Positions 1 to 11,507 are shown, numbered from the stretch's first letter. The stretch is DNA of 64,000 nt from Rhyacophila brunnea (GCA_022495005.1 JAGYXB010001614.1:62001-126000), one strand, 5' to 3'. The notes: generated by a model from the letters alone, not told the origin. Program-made: numbers and translations.

Positions 1-102
1 TAGTGAGAGTTGTATGGATACTAAGATGATCAAACGAATTCTCATTTTTTCGATACGACATACTTATTAAAGAGCTTATAGATCTTATGATTAAAGCAAA
101 AT

Positions 103-787
103 CTCCAGATTAGGGAATCCAATCCCGAGCCAAAATTGTCATCCCGGGATTTCGGGATTACAATTTGACAATCCCGGGATAGGCATTTTTTCTTTTGTTG
201 TATAATTTTTTATATTTACAAATAAAATTGATAAAATCGTTCAAAAATAAATCTAGTATAATTTATACTATTTAAGACATTTATTGTTAATATTGTATAC
301 GTTCAATCTTGGAAATACATGAGTTTATTGGAGTAAATAATATTGTTATATAAATAATAATGTGAATTAATTATGAGATTGCTGTTTCTGATAGTAAAGA
401 CTTAATGAATGGGTTAGCGATATTTAAAATAGTAAAGCAAATCATGGTGTACTTATGGCATTTTCGCTTCATAAATCTAATAAGTCAGCCAAATATGAAA
501 CTGCCGTAAAACAAATGAGATCATGGTGGAATTACTTTGTTAATAGTGTGAAGCATTGTTTTTTTCCAATCATTCTCATTTTTAGTAATTTATGTGAAAA
601 AATAAAATGAATCGGCAACTTACACATGGAAATAATTCAAACTCAGTTTATTTCTAATGTAGTTACTTGTTATTAAATTTATTTTTTATGTTATGTTTTA
701 TTTTTCATAAAAATTGATAAAAAATCCCAGGATTCATAGGAATGAAAAATAGCTCGGTATCCCGGGATTGAAATCTCTACTCCAGAT
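103..787 (-). mobile_element. hAT-type non-autonomous element, copy 1 (669 bp) with 8-bp TSD
   Basis: The element spans 111-779. Its ends are inverted: it starts TAGGGAATCCAATCCC and finishes GGGATTGAAATCTCTA. An exact 8-bp direct duplication, CTCCAGAT, flanks it at 103-110 and 780-787. Eight-base duplications and short imperfect TIRs are typical of hAT transposons. Both ends are rich in CCCGGGAT blocks. There is no transposase ORF, so it depends on a partner element. It is a reversed relative of the element at 28966-30883 and lacks the insertion found in that copy. Confidence 0.85.
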
Positions 788-899
788 GCTTGCCTTGAAA
801 ATGGGACTAAAGTTATTTCACAGATTTTATGGTCAAATAGATATAATTTTTTTCAAAAATTAACTACAGAATAATTATGTCCCGAAAAAACTATATTTC

Positions 900-1165
900 T
901 TAAAAGTGTATGTACTTATTTTCCGAGCCGGTAACCCCCCGTTTGACGTCACATCGGACCGGTTTGTGTCCCGCCGAGAAATATACAAGACTAAATCACT
1001 CTCTTTCTTTCTCTTTTCTCCCCCACATCGGTTACCTATTGATGATTCCGATCAGGAGGGATATGTCAAATACCGCGGTGCAAGGGAATCCCCACTTCAT
1101 GCAAAAGGGAAATTCCCCGACCGTTTTTATTATTTTCTCGACTCGACTTGTATAATTTAGGCACG
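900..1165. other. Low-copy, less AT-rich segment with CRE-like site
   Basis: This segment is richer in G, C and CpG than its surroundings and is not repeated elsewhere in the window as far as I can see. It carries TGACGTCACA (about 943), which matches a CREB/ATF site, and a CT-rich tract near 1000-1025. Two overlapping frames of about 80 codons are open here, but they lack recognisable motifs and start at non-ATG or poor contexts, so I do not call a gene. A promoter, enhancer or old transposon end are all possible. Confidence 0.3.
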
Positions 1166-1601
1166 TAATTGAGCAGGTACATAAGATTCAAAAAAGCATA
1201 TCTCCATAAGGCACAATCAGTGTAGAGTAAATTGATATCTGTACTATAATAGCATATTATTATATTCTAAGAATCTAGGTGAATCAGAGTTTTCAAATTT
1301 GGAATGTTATGACATCATACCATACCTGATATTATAATATTCATTTGAGGTTTACTAACTGTATAGCCAGACCTGTCGCCAGGCATCCTTCTGTACAGTC
1401 TTCATATTGAAATCGAGCAAGATACCAGACAACCTAACTCGCGAGTGGAGAACTACAAGGTTCTAAGTGTTTTTCCTTGATGAAACAAAAGTAACATTGA
1501 GGCAGCTTAGAATCAGTGGCGGCCGGTGGTCTTCAGAATAGCATTTTCCGGTAGTGCGCAATGGTTTAAGGGTAAAGAGAAGATTTTCTTCTTTCACCCT
1601 G

Positions 1602-1813
1602 TCACGACCCAGCATTGGGGCATAGGGCAAGCATAAACTCGTGCCACTTCCCTCGGTCTATCGCCAACTCTTGCGTCTCCCGCCATGTCAGACCTGCAGC
1701 ACGTAGGTCGCTTTTGGGCACCGCTGCAAGGTGAGGGAGGGCCGGCCATGGCGACGAAACCCTTGAGGCTGTGCCATAAGGGTACGAATTGTCACACTCT
1801 TTGGCGGCATCCG
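1602..1813 (-). pseudogene. Non-LTR retrotransposon reverse transcriptase, C-terminal remnant
   Basis: Read on the minus strand, this encodes the tail of a LINE ORF2. One frame gives RMPPKSVTIRTLMAQPQ, then GFRRHGRPSL. After a frameshift near 1740 the frame gives DLRAAGLTWRETQELAIDRG and KWHEFMLALCP before a stop at 1602-1604. The block GLTW.E...LA.DR..W is the conserved end of the post-RT region in several animal LINEs, and the remnant at 46150-46686 has the same block. Everything upstream of the GRP box is missing or unreadable. It is a dead fragment. Confidence 0.7.
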
Positions 1814-2689
1814 GAATACGTATCCTAGCTACGTATGGTCGTAAAGCGTCTTTTCATGATTACCTCAATCACCGAAGGCTGCCGTGTTCTCTTACCGACT
1901 TCTCAGAAGGTAAATTGAATATGTCTTTGTTTATTTAAACTATTTCTCAAAAAAGTTTTTGAACAGGTAGAATGATTTAATATCAATAAAGAAATATAAA
2001 TGTCACAGTTTATGGCTTTACGCTCCCAGCGAATAATGCTTCAACAAATAAATAACCGCTGATGTGTTTTTTTTTTATTTTGAATGTATTTGAGTGGTTT
2101 AGATATAAACGCAGCAGTTTGTATTTTTGTAAAATATTGGCGATTCATTAAATATGTTAATTGTAAAATTTTTAACAAAATTAGCTCGCCAACATTGTTA
2201 TAAAACATAAACTGGCGTTTTGGTTTCTAGAGTCCTTCGTTTCGTGCGCCGATCTAAAAGTGTGTATACAATTCTACACAAAATGCCATCACAAGAACAT
2301 TCAACCACCGTTTAAGTAGTATACAATGACCTCATTATAATCCTGTGCAAACTGAAAAAATATTTGGATCGCAATCGCTTTGAGCTCATGAATGGAGTAT
2401 TGTTCATAATACTGCTACATGTTCTACTTCGCAAAGTGAGTTGTACACGTAAGAATAACAATGAAAAGTTGAGCAATGTCTTCAAAAATACAGGCAGTGC
2501 GTAGCACTTGCATGGTATTAGAGGAGCTGCCGCTGCTTAGAATACTACTTCATTGTTGGGTTTGTTTTCTCAAGGACGAATACTTAGAACGTATAACGTG
2601 TCATTATTTGAGTTAGCATTTACTTGGTAGAATTCCATTTTACAAGAAATGAAAATATAATTAATATAAATTCAACAGGTTTTTAAAAA

Positions 2690-2770
2690 AGGTTTGTCGA
2701 TAGCTATTTCGGTTGTAACACCATTCATTATCAAGACTAGTCTTAATTATCAAGACTACTTTAAATCCAT
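2690..2770. repeat. Fragment of palindromic MITE (related to 58249-58770)
   Basis: The stretch TCGATAGCTATTTCGGTTG followed by TAACACCATTCAT recurs at 58249-58276 and 58717-58770, where a hAT element interrupts it. The copy here contains two CAAGACTA / TAGTCTT inverted blocks. It shows what the uninterrupted sequence next to the 58-kb insertion looked like. Confidence 0.5.
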
Positions 2771-2829
2771 TATTATAATATTGGTTGCACTTTTTTAATT
2801 TGAAGATGCTGGTGGATAATGGATCTAAG

Positions 2830-3170
2830 GGAAGGGGTTTAAACAGACCTTTTATGTTGGGAGGGCTGGCGCGCACAGAAGCTGACTCGGTGTTCACATA
2901 CTCACGCACTGGTAAATGGACGGTTCGGAATGTCACTCTCACGGTTTCACGGGCTTTGAATAAACGATGATGACAAATTAAGGATTGATATTAGACGCGA
3001 CGTTTGCTTAAACCGTATCAGATTTAACACAACAAAGCGTTTCAGATGAGTCACTATGTGGTTAACGACGGCTTAGCTTTAATAAGCTTAGGCGCATCTG
3101 CTGTCTTGAAGTAACTGAATGTGACCTTAATCATCGTCGACTCATGACCCGTGACTGCTGGTCGCATGGT
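2830..3170 (+). repeat. Unclassified diverged repeat, copy 1
   Basis: This segment resembles 4310-4645 only weakly. The clearest match is around 3095-3125 (CTGCTGTCTTGAAG then TAACTGAATG) against 4590-4612 (CCGCTGTCGAGATG then CAACTGAATG). Further similarity lies around the CACTCACGCACT-like blocks. Both are richer in GC than neighbouring DNA. No coding pattern is visible. Confidence 0.35.
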
Positions 3171-3284
3171 CTTACAGCAATAACTAAGATTTTTGGTAGG
3201 TAGGAAAAAAAGGAATGATGGCCACCATAAATGGTCTTACCAGATATTTTAACAGATAGCCAAAATCTACAATAAACATATTAT

Positions 3285-3812
3285 TATCGTAGTAGATTTT
3301 TGGGTTTACACCGTGTGTCCGTCTTCCTTCTTTACTCGACGTTTCGGGCTCGATGCAGAAGCCATCATCAAGAGATTATATATTTTATGATGAAAATGTA
3401 GTGTTGGTATATGAATGTAAACATTGCTCTAAGAATGTCAAAAGGAATCCGATTAGCTAAGAGCGAACGTTGCTCAGAGTAATGATAATAATTCCATAGA
3501 AACCCCGAAAATATAAATAGGGATGATGGATTACGGTTAAAAACGTCATTGCTTCCGGCACTATCAGCAAAATCCAATATTCGAGCCAATATCCCTGGTT
3601 GTAACGATTGACAGATTACTCTGAGCAACGTTTGCTCTCAGCTAATCGGATTCCTTTTGACAATCTTAAAGCAATGTTTGCAGTCACATACGTACACTAC
3701 ATTTTATCATAAAACATATCATCTCTTGATAATGGCCTCTGCAACGAGCCCGAAACGTCGAGTAAAGAAGGAAAAAGGACACCCGGTGGAAATCCAAAAA
3801 TGTACTACGATA
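3285..3812. mobile_element. Fold-back MITE with arms of about 200 bp
   Basis: Two long inverted arms (about 3285-3490 and 3612-3812) flank a loop of about 120 bp. The left arm contains TTTACTCGACGTTTCGGGCT and the right arm its complement, AGCCCGAAACGTCGAGTAAA. The inner arms share CTGAGCAACGTT-type sequence and the block around TCGGATTCCTTTTGAC. No transposase is encoded and no clean TSD is visible. The two arms differ at scattered positions, so the element is not recent. Confidence 0.8.
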
Positions 3813-4309
3813 AAAAACAACCGTGAAAGCCTCAAACATTATAAAAAATATTATTATTCGGTATATTTCAATTGTCACTGTTTAGTGTACGATAAAATTG
3901 AAGTGGTCAATACAAGATAAGTAATCTCGGTTTTCATTTTATTATTTTGTTCACTATTATCTAACTTACGTCGAAAGCTTTTCCAAAATGCAACGTTTGA
4001 AAACAAAACATTTCAAGGCTTATGCTAAAATTTATCCGACTTCCTTCCACTACTTAACTAAACGTCGATTTTGATGGTAAACACTGGAAATTTTCGAAAT
4101 GTTGACTCTTGCGGTTACAGTCCTTATTTACGCAGCGTTATTTTTGCAAATCGTCGAGTTTTATTTTAAAGATACTCACCAATTGTATTTTTTATCCTGC
4201 CTGTATTTTTATCGTATTCGAATTTTTCAGATATTTCACATCCATTAATAATTTTAGTTTGATGAAAAGTACTTGGTTGAGCTTTTTAAGTGGACTGTAA
4301 TTATTTTTA

Positions 4310-4645
4310 AGGGAAAATGAGGAGGTCGGATCTAGTGGTGGGGGCGATGAAACAGAGTAGCAGACACTGACCTTTGTGATGACGTATAATGGCTCCGTGG
4401 TCTGGTTTCAACTTTCGCTCGCACGGTATAGTTGTTTTGGGTCACCCGGTTCGTACACTCCCGCACTTTGTAACACAGTTTTTTGGATTATATGTGAGGG
4501 TGTATGAATGATGATGATAGTTTATGAATGAGTCTGTATCTATTGAGTCAATCACTTAAGCAACGGGAAGCTATTAGAAGCCCGCACGCGTCCGCTGTCG
4601 AGATGCAACTGAATGTTTTTTGTAACACCGTCTCTCATGACCTCT
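4310..4645 (+). repeat. Unclassified diverged repeat, copy 2
   Basis: This is a relative of 2830-3170 in the same orientation. It carries a short ATGATGATGATAG run near 4507, like the tails of RTE-type LINE ends elsewhere in the window, but I cannot read any reverse-transcriptase residues. Its nature is unknown. Confidence 0.3.
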
Positions 4646-5004
4646 AATTACATATTAAATGTCTGGTAACAATAATACTGGGGATTAGGCGGTGGGTGAG
4701 GAGATAAGGAGTGAAATGGGAACATAAATGGCCCAATCAGTACTAATATATTATTAAGTCGATACTATATTAATTTGACAGTCAATAATATTATGTACCT
4801 ACATTAATTTAAAATTTTAAACACGTAAGAATGAATGCAACTTGAACTGGTACTTATTAATCTAATTAAAAATTAGATGGTTGGGCCAATTCCCTTCCCT
4901 TCCTCTTCCCAATATTTCTATCTTACCTATAATCCAAATTATTGTCGCAAGTCCAGGCGCTCAAAGCACGTATTGGAAATTTAATGGAGTTAACTAACTA
5001 GTAC

Positions 5005-5034
5005 CTGAAGATGCCGAAAGGCGAAACCCGCGTC
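5005..5034 (+). ncRNA. Hammerhead-ribozyme-like core, copy 1
   Basis: The order of parts matches the hammerhead catalytic core. CTGAAGA (5005-5011) fits CUGANGA. A 3-bp helix II, GCC/GGC, is capped by a GAAA tetraloop (5013-5022). GAAA follows at 5023-5026. A two-pair helix III can form between A5026-C5027 and G5032-T5033, and C5034 would be the cleavage-site base. The same block occurs at 10002 and 19357 with a shared downstream stretch ending near TTAGAATTTAAA. Helix I is the weak point: the flanks share the palindrome ACTAGT but do not pair cleanly next to the core. Type-I hammerheads with tiny helix III are known from Penelope-like and other retroelements. This copy keeps the best core of the three. 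Confidence 0.55.
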
Positions 5035-5110
5035 CCAAAAAATTACTAGTACATAACTTAAATCATTAGAATTTAAATTTAAATTCCATCAAGTAAGTAC
5101 CTTCGGTCGA

Positions 5111-6460
5111 TAGTATTTATATTACAAACTATAATAGTTTAGGTATGCTACGAGCGATTCGATAAAAGTAGTATAAGTACACTTTTTTAGTCTTACTTAT
5201 TTGTTTTAGTTGAATTAAGAATACATATTAAGTACAGAATATGTTCTTTAGTTTTTCAAAATTCATTTAGTCACAACCAGACTATAATCGATTAAAAATA
5301 TCCTTCTATTCATAAAATATCTATAAATATGTATGGCTTAATGGTATAATTTTATATAGTTTATAGATAAATGATTTTTTTACTATAACCAATGACTTGT
5401 ATTAGGCAGGGTTTATTTGAATTTTAAATACTATCAAACACTATCTACATTAGTCTTACATTTGGCTGACAAATTTTAATGTGCACTATTTATGTCGGAT
5501 CTTAACAGCACACCTTTCCGTCTACCCTTCCCCACTGCCTGATGATAACAAAAAAATGAAACCTGGCACCAATAGAATTAGTAGGTACAAAACACTATAT
5601 TATTATATTAGCATTTTAAATTATATCTATCAACTACCTTCAGTCAATACTATTATTTTTATAATGCTATATATTTTCCATTTCCTATCATTAAAAACTA
5701 TTAAATCCTTACATGGCATTTTTCATGCCTACTCCAGATAAAAATACATTTATATTCGCATAACAAAATAAATAAACTTTGTAAGAAAAAGAAATTCTAT
5801 AAGAATATTTAAAATATTTTCATATAAATTTTCATGTTTTTTCATCATTACACCGCAGACGGAAAACATTGTTCATACAAAGAAACTGTACATTTGATGT
5901 ATCTTGGACTAGACTATGTCTTTTAAATAATTTACTCTAAAGATTGGTTCATACAGTTAATGGAATTTCAATGTACACTAACGGTTTGGAACATAAATTA
6001 AATATCACGTGTATAGACCTTAAACATCCCATTACTGTATCTTGCAATTAGTCATACGCACAACAAAGCCTCCGCAAAAGGGTAAAATTGCTTTTCTTTC
6101 TAAGGGCACAGATACAACTTTTTAATACCGCGATATTTTTACAGTCTCTTTCCTACAATGTATTAAACAGTGACGTACTATCTCTAAAGAATTCAAACTT
6201 AAAATAAATTAATAACACCGAAATTGAAACCTACGAAAATCTTGTATCTATCACTAGTAGGTACATGAATAGTATGCTATATCTAGAGAATATTTTACAA
6301 TCACAAATCGATATCTCAAAACAACAGTGAATGTTTCGTTAATAATTATTGTCGTTATTTAGATAAAATAATATGCAGTTTGATAACTTAATATCATCAT
6401 AATCGTGAGGTCAATAATTTGTTGATGAATGAATATCTCCCTTCGCTTCTTTCACAATTC
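5111..6460. other. AT-rich sequence without identified features
   Basis: No gene, RNA or recognisable repeat is seen. The only open frames are short and low-complexity. Confidence 0.6.
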
Positions 6461-7150
6461 TTAGAGCGGAATGCAGAAACATTATTGTCATAACTAAAAT
6501 TTTCTCAGCAGAAAACACTATGCAGAAACATTGTCCTTAGGATCATGTTGTCTATGGTTCACCTCGTCTGAAGGCTTCGTTCGTTTTTTCTATTGAAAAT
6601 AATACCATATTTCAAATTTCTCTTTCCTATAGTTTAGGTAATTTATTTTATAATTGTTAAACAATGACAAAAATATGAAAACAGCACTTTATAAATGCCA
6701 TAACTATAAATACATATTAATATTTAATTATAATACTCCTATGTTTCTGTTATCAGTAATTATACGTGATTCCACAGGCAACGCAAGATATTTTTTTAAC
6801 ATGGTATCACTAGCGTCAAGTATCATTCTGTCTGGCATCTTTTATTTCTGCGCGCTGGCGTATAAAAAGTAAAATAATATTCTGCAAGTACATGTCAAAC
6901 GAATTAACACTATCGATATCCATAATGAGATAAATTGTTAAATGAATTTGAGTGTATGGACTGTTTTATAGACACGCGAATTTATTTTACAGCAGCTGTC
7001 AGTGGTAAATGGTAATACAGAAAGGGGCGTGAAAAGTAGTCTATGGTTAAGGATTCCTTAACTCTACAGTCAGTATAGTCTATAGTTAAGTCATCCTTTT
7101 CGGTAACTTATCCTTAAGATCGAAATATTGGATTCTGCATTCCGCTCTTA
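6461..7150. mobile_element. PIF/Harbinger-like MITE with TTA TSD (684 bp)
   Basis: Terminal inverted repeats GAGCGGAATGCAGAA (6464-6478) and TTCTGCATTCCGCTC (7133-7147) lie just inside TTA on each side (6461-6463 and 7148-7150). A 3-bp TTA-type duplication is the usual footprint of PIF/Harbinger transposons. The right subterminal region holds repeated CTATGGTTAAG / CTATAGTTAAG blocks. There is no transposase ORF of useful length. The superfamily call rests on the TSD alone. Confidence 0.6.
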
Positions 7151-7735
7151 GTCTCTATTTCTAACTTTATAAATTCGTCATTCCAGCGGGATTTAGACTT
7201 GACCCGTGATCATTTACTGTCTGTTGGTATCACTGAATGATTGTATTTATCCAGCAAGTTTTCACGCTCGCTGAGTGTTTTGACTATCACATAGGATATT
7301 CTTTCTTATCTGCTTACTAATATGTAAGTTTTTCTTGTGTTTTTCCGCGTTCTACCCAACATACATCATTTCATTCCAGATTGCGTGTAACGCAATATAT
7401 CTCATATTAACGGTATATGTTTTACAACGCATACGTGGCAACTATTAGTACACATTGGTTGAACACTTTACGTCTTAAAAATGGAGAGGTCACTTTTTAA
7501 GATTCTATTCAGAGGCCCAAATTCTCTCCATACCAGTTTTGTTTCTGCGACCAATCTTATTATAATATACGGCTGTCAATTCAAATTTATTGTCGTGCAA
7601 AATTATTATTGATGATTATAATTATTTTTGATTGCCAAAATTAACGCAATTTTTAAAGTAACTTCAAAATGTTAATAATACTAGTTAATTTCTTTGTTAT
7701 TAAGATCTACGTGGTTCAATTTATAAATATATCAC

Positions 7736-7795
7736 TTCAGCGCGAATGTAGTGGATGTGGGTTGGAACCTGCGGGGCGTCGTATTTTTTCAAGGA
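7736..7795 (+). repeat. SINE-C fragment (tRNA-like head)
   Basis: CAGCGCGAATG, then GGGTTGGAACCTGC and GGCGTCGTATTTTTT match the 3' half of the tRNA-like head of the family seen at 27382, 60151 and 61485. The body is replaced at once by repeat R (7815). It is a truncated copy. Confidence 0.55.
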
Positions 7796-7814
7796 TTTTT
7801 TTGAATGAAGTATT

Positions 7815-8235
7815 TTACAACGTTTTTCTTAGCTAGTATTCTTATTTGTCCAATGGTTCTTTGTCCGGTACAAATCTTGCAATCGATTTTTCACTAACTT
7901 CCCGACTAGCTAGATATTTGAAACTTTTAGAATATATCAAAACACGATGCCAATGCATTTTTTTTAATACTTTTAGCCATCTTTAAGTAGAATTGAATTC
8001 ATTTTCAGTTAATTCTGTTTTGTATGAAAAGTTATTTCGACACCATTATTGGTTTCTAGGGGTCTAGGGTCCTAGCAAATAAATTATTAATATATACGTG
8101 GGTTACAATGGAAATCAATATGACATGTCAAGTACATTTTTTTTTGATCGTTTAAGCTAGTCAAGTCAAGTTTATATGGTTCAACAGAATTTAAAAACGT
8201 TGTATATAAAAAGTTCTTTTTAACTTGTAATTATT
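7815..8235 (-). mobile_element. Repeat R, copy A (reverse)
   Basis: This copy is inverted relative to copies at 50887, 52842 and 55407. Shared landmarks include CGTTTTTCTTAGC near one end, TTCCCGACTAGCTAGA, TGAATTCATTTTCAGTTAAT, and a central hairpin built from TTGCTAGGACC and its complement. The other end is AAAAAGTTCTTTTTAA. Only the last few bases of the ends (ATTACAA / TTGTAAAAT) are inverted copies of each other. There is no ORF. It is a non-autonomous element of unknown class. Confidence 0.75.
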
Positions 8236-9297
8236 TAAATTATGTGTGTTCAATAAATAATGTAAGATATATTTTAATATCATATAACAATATATAAGAT
8301 CTTTTTTATTAACTAAACTCAGCCGAAGTATCTAACAGCAGACATCATGTTAAGAATCATGCACGCACTACTACTTTGAAGGGTAAGAACTTCATCTTTC
8401 ATTACACTACTGTATATACCAAAAAAATGTAAATATACGGATGAAAAAAATGTGGTCCTATCTATTTTGAGTTATTGAGATGAAAAAATTATTAATATTT
8501 TACAAAATCTTTATTATCGTACCCCAACGTTCATAATAATTTTTACCGACGTCACTGAAAGCGTGACACGCTACGCGCTTTTTCGGAATATGCTAGCTAA
8601 AGGAAAAATCCACATTATTCCAGGACCTTTTTTCTGTTACTATTGTACGCACATTAACCTACGTCACAAGATACTGTTGTACATTTTTACCCCTTTTAAT
8701 CATTTGAATTTTAATTCAAACTTATGCATTCTGAGATATTTTGCATTTTTGCGAAAGGGAAAAGGATTTTTACCCAAATTTTAATGGCAACCAAGTGTGG
8801 TTCGCTTTAGCTTACTGCTTTTAAATATATTTTTCACTGTTTTACGGTACGCATTCGATAATTATTCATTCTGGTAATAAAACATTACATACAACCATTG
8901 GGGTTTTTAGTATTTTTTAAATTTAGTATCATCGTCGTAAGCCAGGACCAATTTTCTGCTAGAGCTAGATGATAACATCCTCAAATTGATTCCATATATT
9001 TCTGTCACGCGCATTGCATTTCGACGAACGTCTTCCGAATCAAATAAAGTCAATTCAAAAGCTTCAAAATCAACGTTTTACACATTTCTATATCTCGAGT
9101 CTCATTGGGTCACTAGAATAATTGTCTCTTCTTATTACTTTGTTTCTTCAGATTTTCTCTCTATTAGAGATTGACTCTAGATGCATTCGATATACCGATT
9201 ATGGATTCCCTAACATTGGTATGTGGTATTAATAGATACGTATATTTAGTGACATTTCTCATTAGCTAACATTATTATATTCAACAATTTAATTCAT
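8236..9297. other. AT-rich sequence without identified features
   Basis: No gene or repeat is recognised. Open frames here (for example 8563-8784 and 8986-9174) show no motif and have composition expected by chance. Confidence 0.55.
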
Positions 9298-9673
9298 TAA
9301 TGCGTCAATTACATTGAGCTACTTTACGAGCTGTTTGTTGGCGAATTTAAAACCGGGCGATTCAGCTACTGCGACTGTGATGATGACACACAAAACTTTC
9401 CATTTGCTGAGAAGCCAATAAGATAGCGACTATTTTGACAGAACGTAGTTTGTTTATTACCGGGAGGTTGCTACTACGCTCTACTGCGCAGACGCAGTAG
9501 GCCCACACGCCGGCGTGCAGCGTGTAAAGTTGACCGATTTTCAACTTTTCTCGGTAGATTGTTCACAATCTGCTTCTTAGCTTGTTCTATGATGACACTG
9601 GGCGACTTTACAGGCAGATTGTAAATTTGCCAACAAGCAGCTCGTAGAGTAGCTCAATTTCATTGACGCATTA
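9298..9673. mobile_element. MITE with roughly 60-bp inverted repeats (376 bp)
   Basis: The left arm starts TAATGCGTCAATTACATTGA and continues with GAGCTACTTTACGAGCTG. The right arm (about 9612-9673) is its imperfect complement, ending TTGACGCATTA. The interior carries a moderately GC-rich piece around 9475-9525 (CTACTGCGCAGACGCAGTAG). No TSD could be fixed. There is no transposase. Confidence 0.75.
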
Positions 9674-9756
9674 CTGAATAATATATTAATAGTGTTTATT
9701 TAGTAGGTAATAAAGTTTTCACCTTATTTTATTGTATTAGTTAATTTATTACATAA

Positions 9757-9988
9757 GCGAGAATTAACCGTAAAGCCTATAGTGTCGTGGGTCCCAGGTT
9801 CGAATCCTGGGTCTGACAAGTACACATATTGTTTTTCAATTTGTGTGTCAGTCAGAGTATGGACCTAATAGGTTGAGCAAGTGGCTGACATCAATTTCTC
9901 GTAAAAACAAAATCTGTTAATACAAACCTCCACTCTGTATAGGTCCATAATATGGTCGTATTAGTATCGGACATGGTCGGAAAAAAAA
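9757..9988 (+). repeat. SINE-A copy (forward)
   Basis: The tRNA-derived head has B-box GGTTCGAATCC at 9798-9808. The body follows: TACACATATTGTTTTTCAAT, GGACCTAATAGGTTGAGCAA, then CTCGTAAAAACAAAATCTG, CCTCCACTCTGT and a poly-A tail after GGACATGGTCGG. It lies directly upstream of hammerhead-like copy 2. A Pol III promoter would drive it; mobilisation would need LINE machinery. Confidence 0.8.
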
Positions 9989-10001
9989 GTGCGCGTAGTG
10001 C

Positions 10002-10031
10002 TTGAAGATGCCAAAAGGCGAAACCCGGATC
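10002..10031 (+). ncRNA. Hammerhead-ribozyme-like core, copy 2 (degenerate)
   Basis: The layout matches 5005-5034: TTGAAGA (C3 replaced by T), helix II GCC/GGC with AAAA loop, GAAA, and GATC at the expected cleavage position. The second pair of helix III is lost because G is replaced by A. Just outside, TGC before the core could pair with GCA after it, with CGT/ACG beyond an internal loop, giving a plausible helix I. It is probably inactive because of the C3 change. Confidence 0.4.
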
Positions 10032-10084
10032 GCAAAAAACGATTCAAATACAATATTATAAAATGTAAATTAATTAGAATTTAA

Positions 10085-11400
10085 GCTCTATATGATTATA
10101 ATACCCTTGGTTGTTGTTCCCTTGTCAAATAACTGTTTAGTTATTAATAAGCTGTTGTACTTTTTACACTAAAAACAATTTCTACCTACCAGTGGTGGTG
10201 AACCTAGGATACGCGAGATTTTTTTACTGGTTAAGATGATTAGAATAATGGATCGTCAGTCCTTGGCGAATAAATAATAATTTTGAATAAAGATAATAGA
10301 ATAATAGCAATATTTAAAAAAATATATTTTTAAAAAGTGCTGTCTTGTGAAAATGATATTTTTAACTTACCTGAATAACACAGAATATTACAGTTTATTT
10401 CATTTTATTTAATACAACGTAAGCCTTACTCTATAATACCGAAACAACCCAATAAATCTCTTCCTAAAATAATGCCGTTTAATTTTTTGCATAATTTTTT
10501 ATCACTTTAAAAACATGCTCAATGAAATATTACATTTGAATAATAAATCACCACTGACATTTCCGTATAGAATAAAAGAATCGAATGCGTAGTTAATCCC
10601 AAAAAGGGTTTTTAGATTTATGACATCATAACAAGACATTCTTGATCAGTTTTTTTTTACTGTTTTATAATGATTATAACTTCTTATATCAAATTGCATT
10701 ATTAACTTAACTCGATAATGACTTTTCACCAAAAAAAAATTTGAAATATACTATATTACTATTATATAAAATATATTCTTGTAGATTGTGACTACTCCTT
10801 TGTATCCCTCAGGCTATGACAGCTGATTACTCCCCGCATGGCTATTCAGCCTTTTTGTGAATTGTACGCCGGAAAATTATCATTGTGTGCGTTTTTTTAT
10901 TTCATATAATATTTTTGTTTCACTTTTTTGGTTAACATATTATTTTTGTTTCTGCCACGGTCTCGCCTCAGGCTTTTGACGCTTTTTCAACTGCCACGTT
11001 TCTCTCATACGCGATCACAGCAAACAAACGTTCGATAAGCTATCAACCAATTTCATTTTTTTTAAATCACCATCAAGGAACGCCACCTCTTAATGAAGTC
11101 ATTACCATATTTCTTTTTCTCGTTCTGTTACGTATGGAAATCGTACTATAAAAATCTGTAATTTTACTGTGTTTCCCTGTCAACGAGAACTTTTCCAGGC
11201 CCACGATAACTGGTTGATGAGAAACACATTTTTACTGTTTTCATTTGTTATGTAAGATTATTTAATAAAATTAATACTTTTCTTTACTATTATTTCTTGC
11301 AGAAATTAATATTATTACTAACAGAATTACCTTTATTCACATGCTTCCTTCAAGCCGTATATATCCAAGTAGAGCTGTGAATGCATATCAAATATATCTA
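10085..11400. other. AT-rich sequence without identified features
   Basis: I see no gene. A short simple run of ATAATATA units lies at about 11400-11500, just before the RTE-like fragment. Confidence 0.55.
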
Positions 11401-11507
11401 TATAATATAATATATGTGATAAAATTATACCGGACATGGACAAGACATAATATATTATAATATAGATAGATTATATAATATAATAACATATAATATAATA
11501 AACACAG

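Noticed and set aside
906..1160. Two overlapping open frames of 81-84 codons
   Set aside because: Non-ATG or weak starts, no motifs, and no reason to prefer either frame.
1513..1545. hAT end CAGTGGCGGCCGGTGG like that at 58277
   Set aside because: Only the first ten bases match, and no opposite end or TSD was found, so it is left unannotated.
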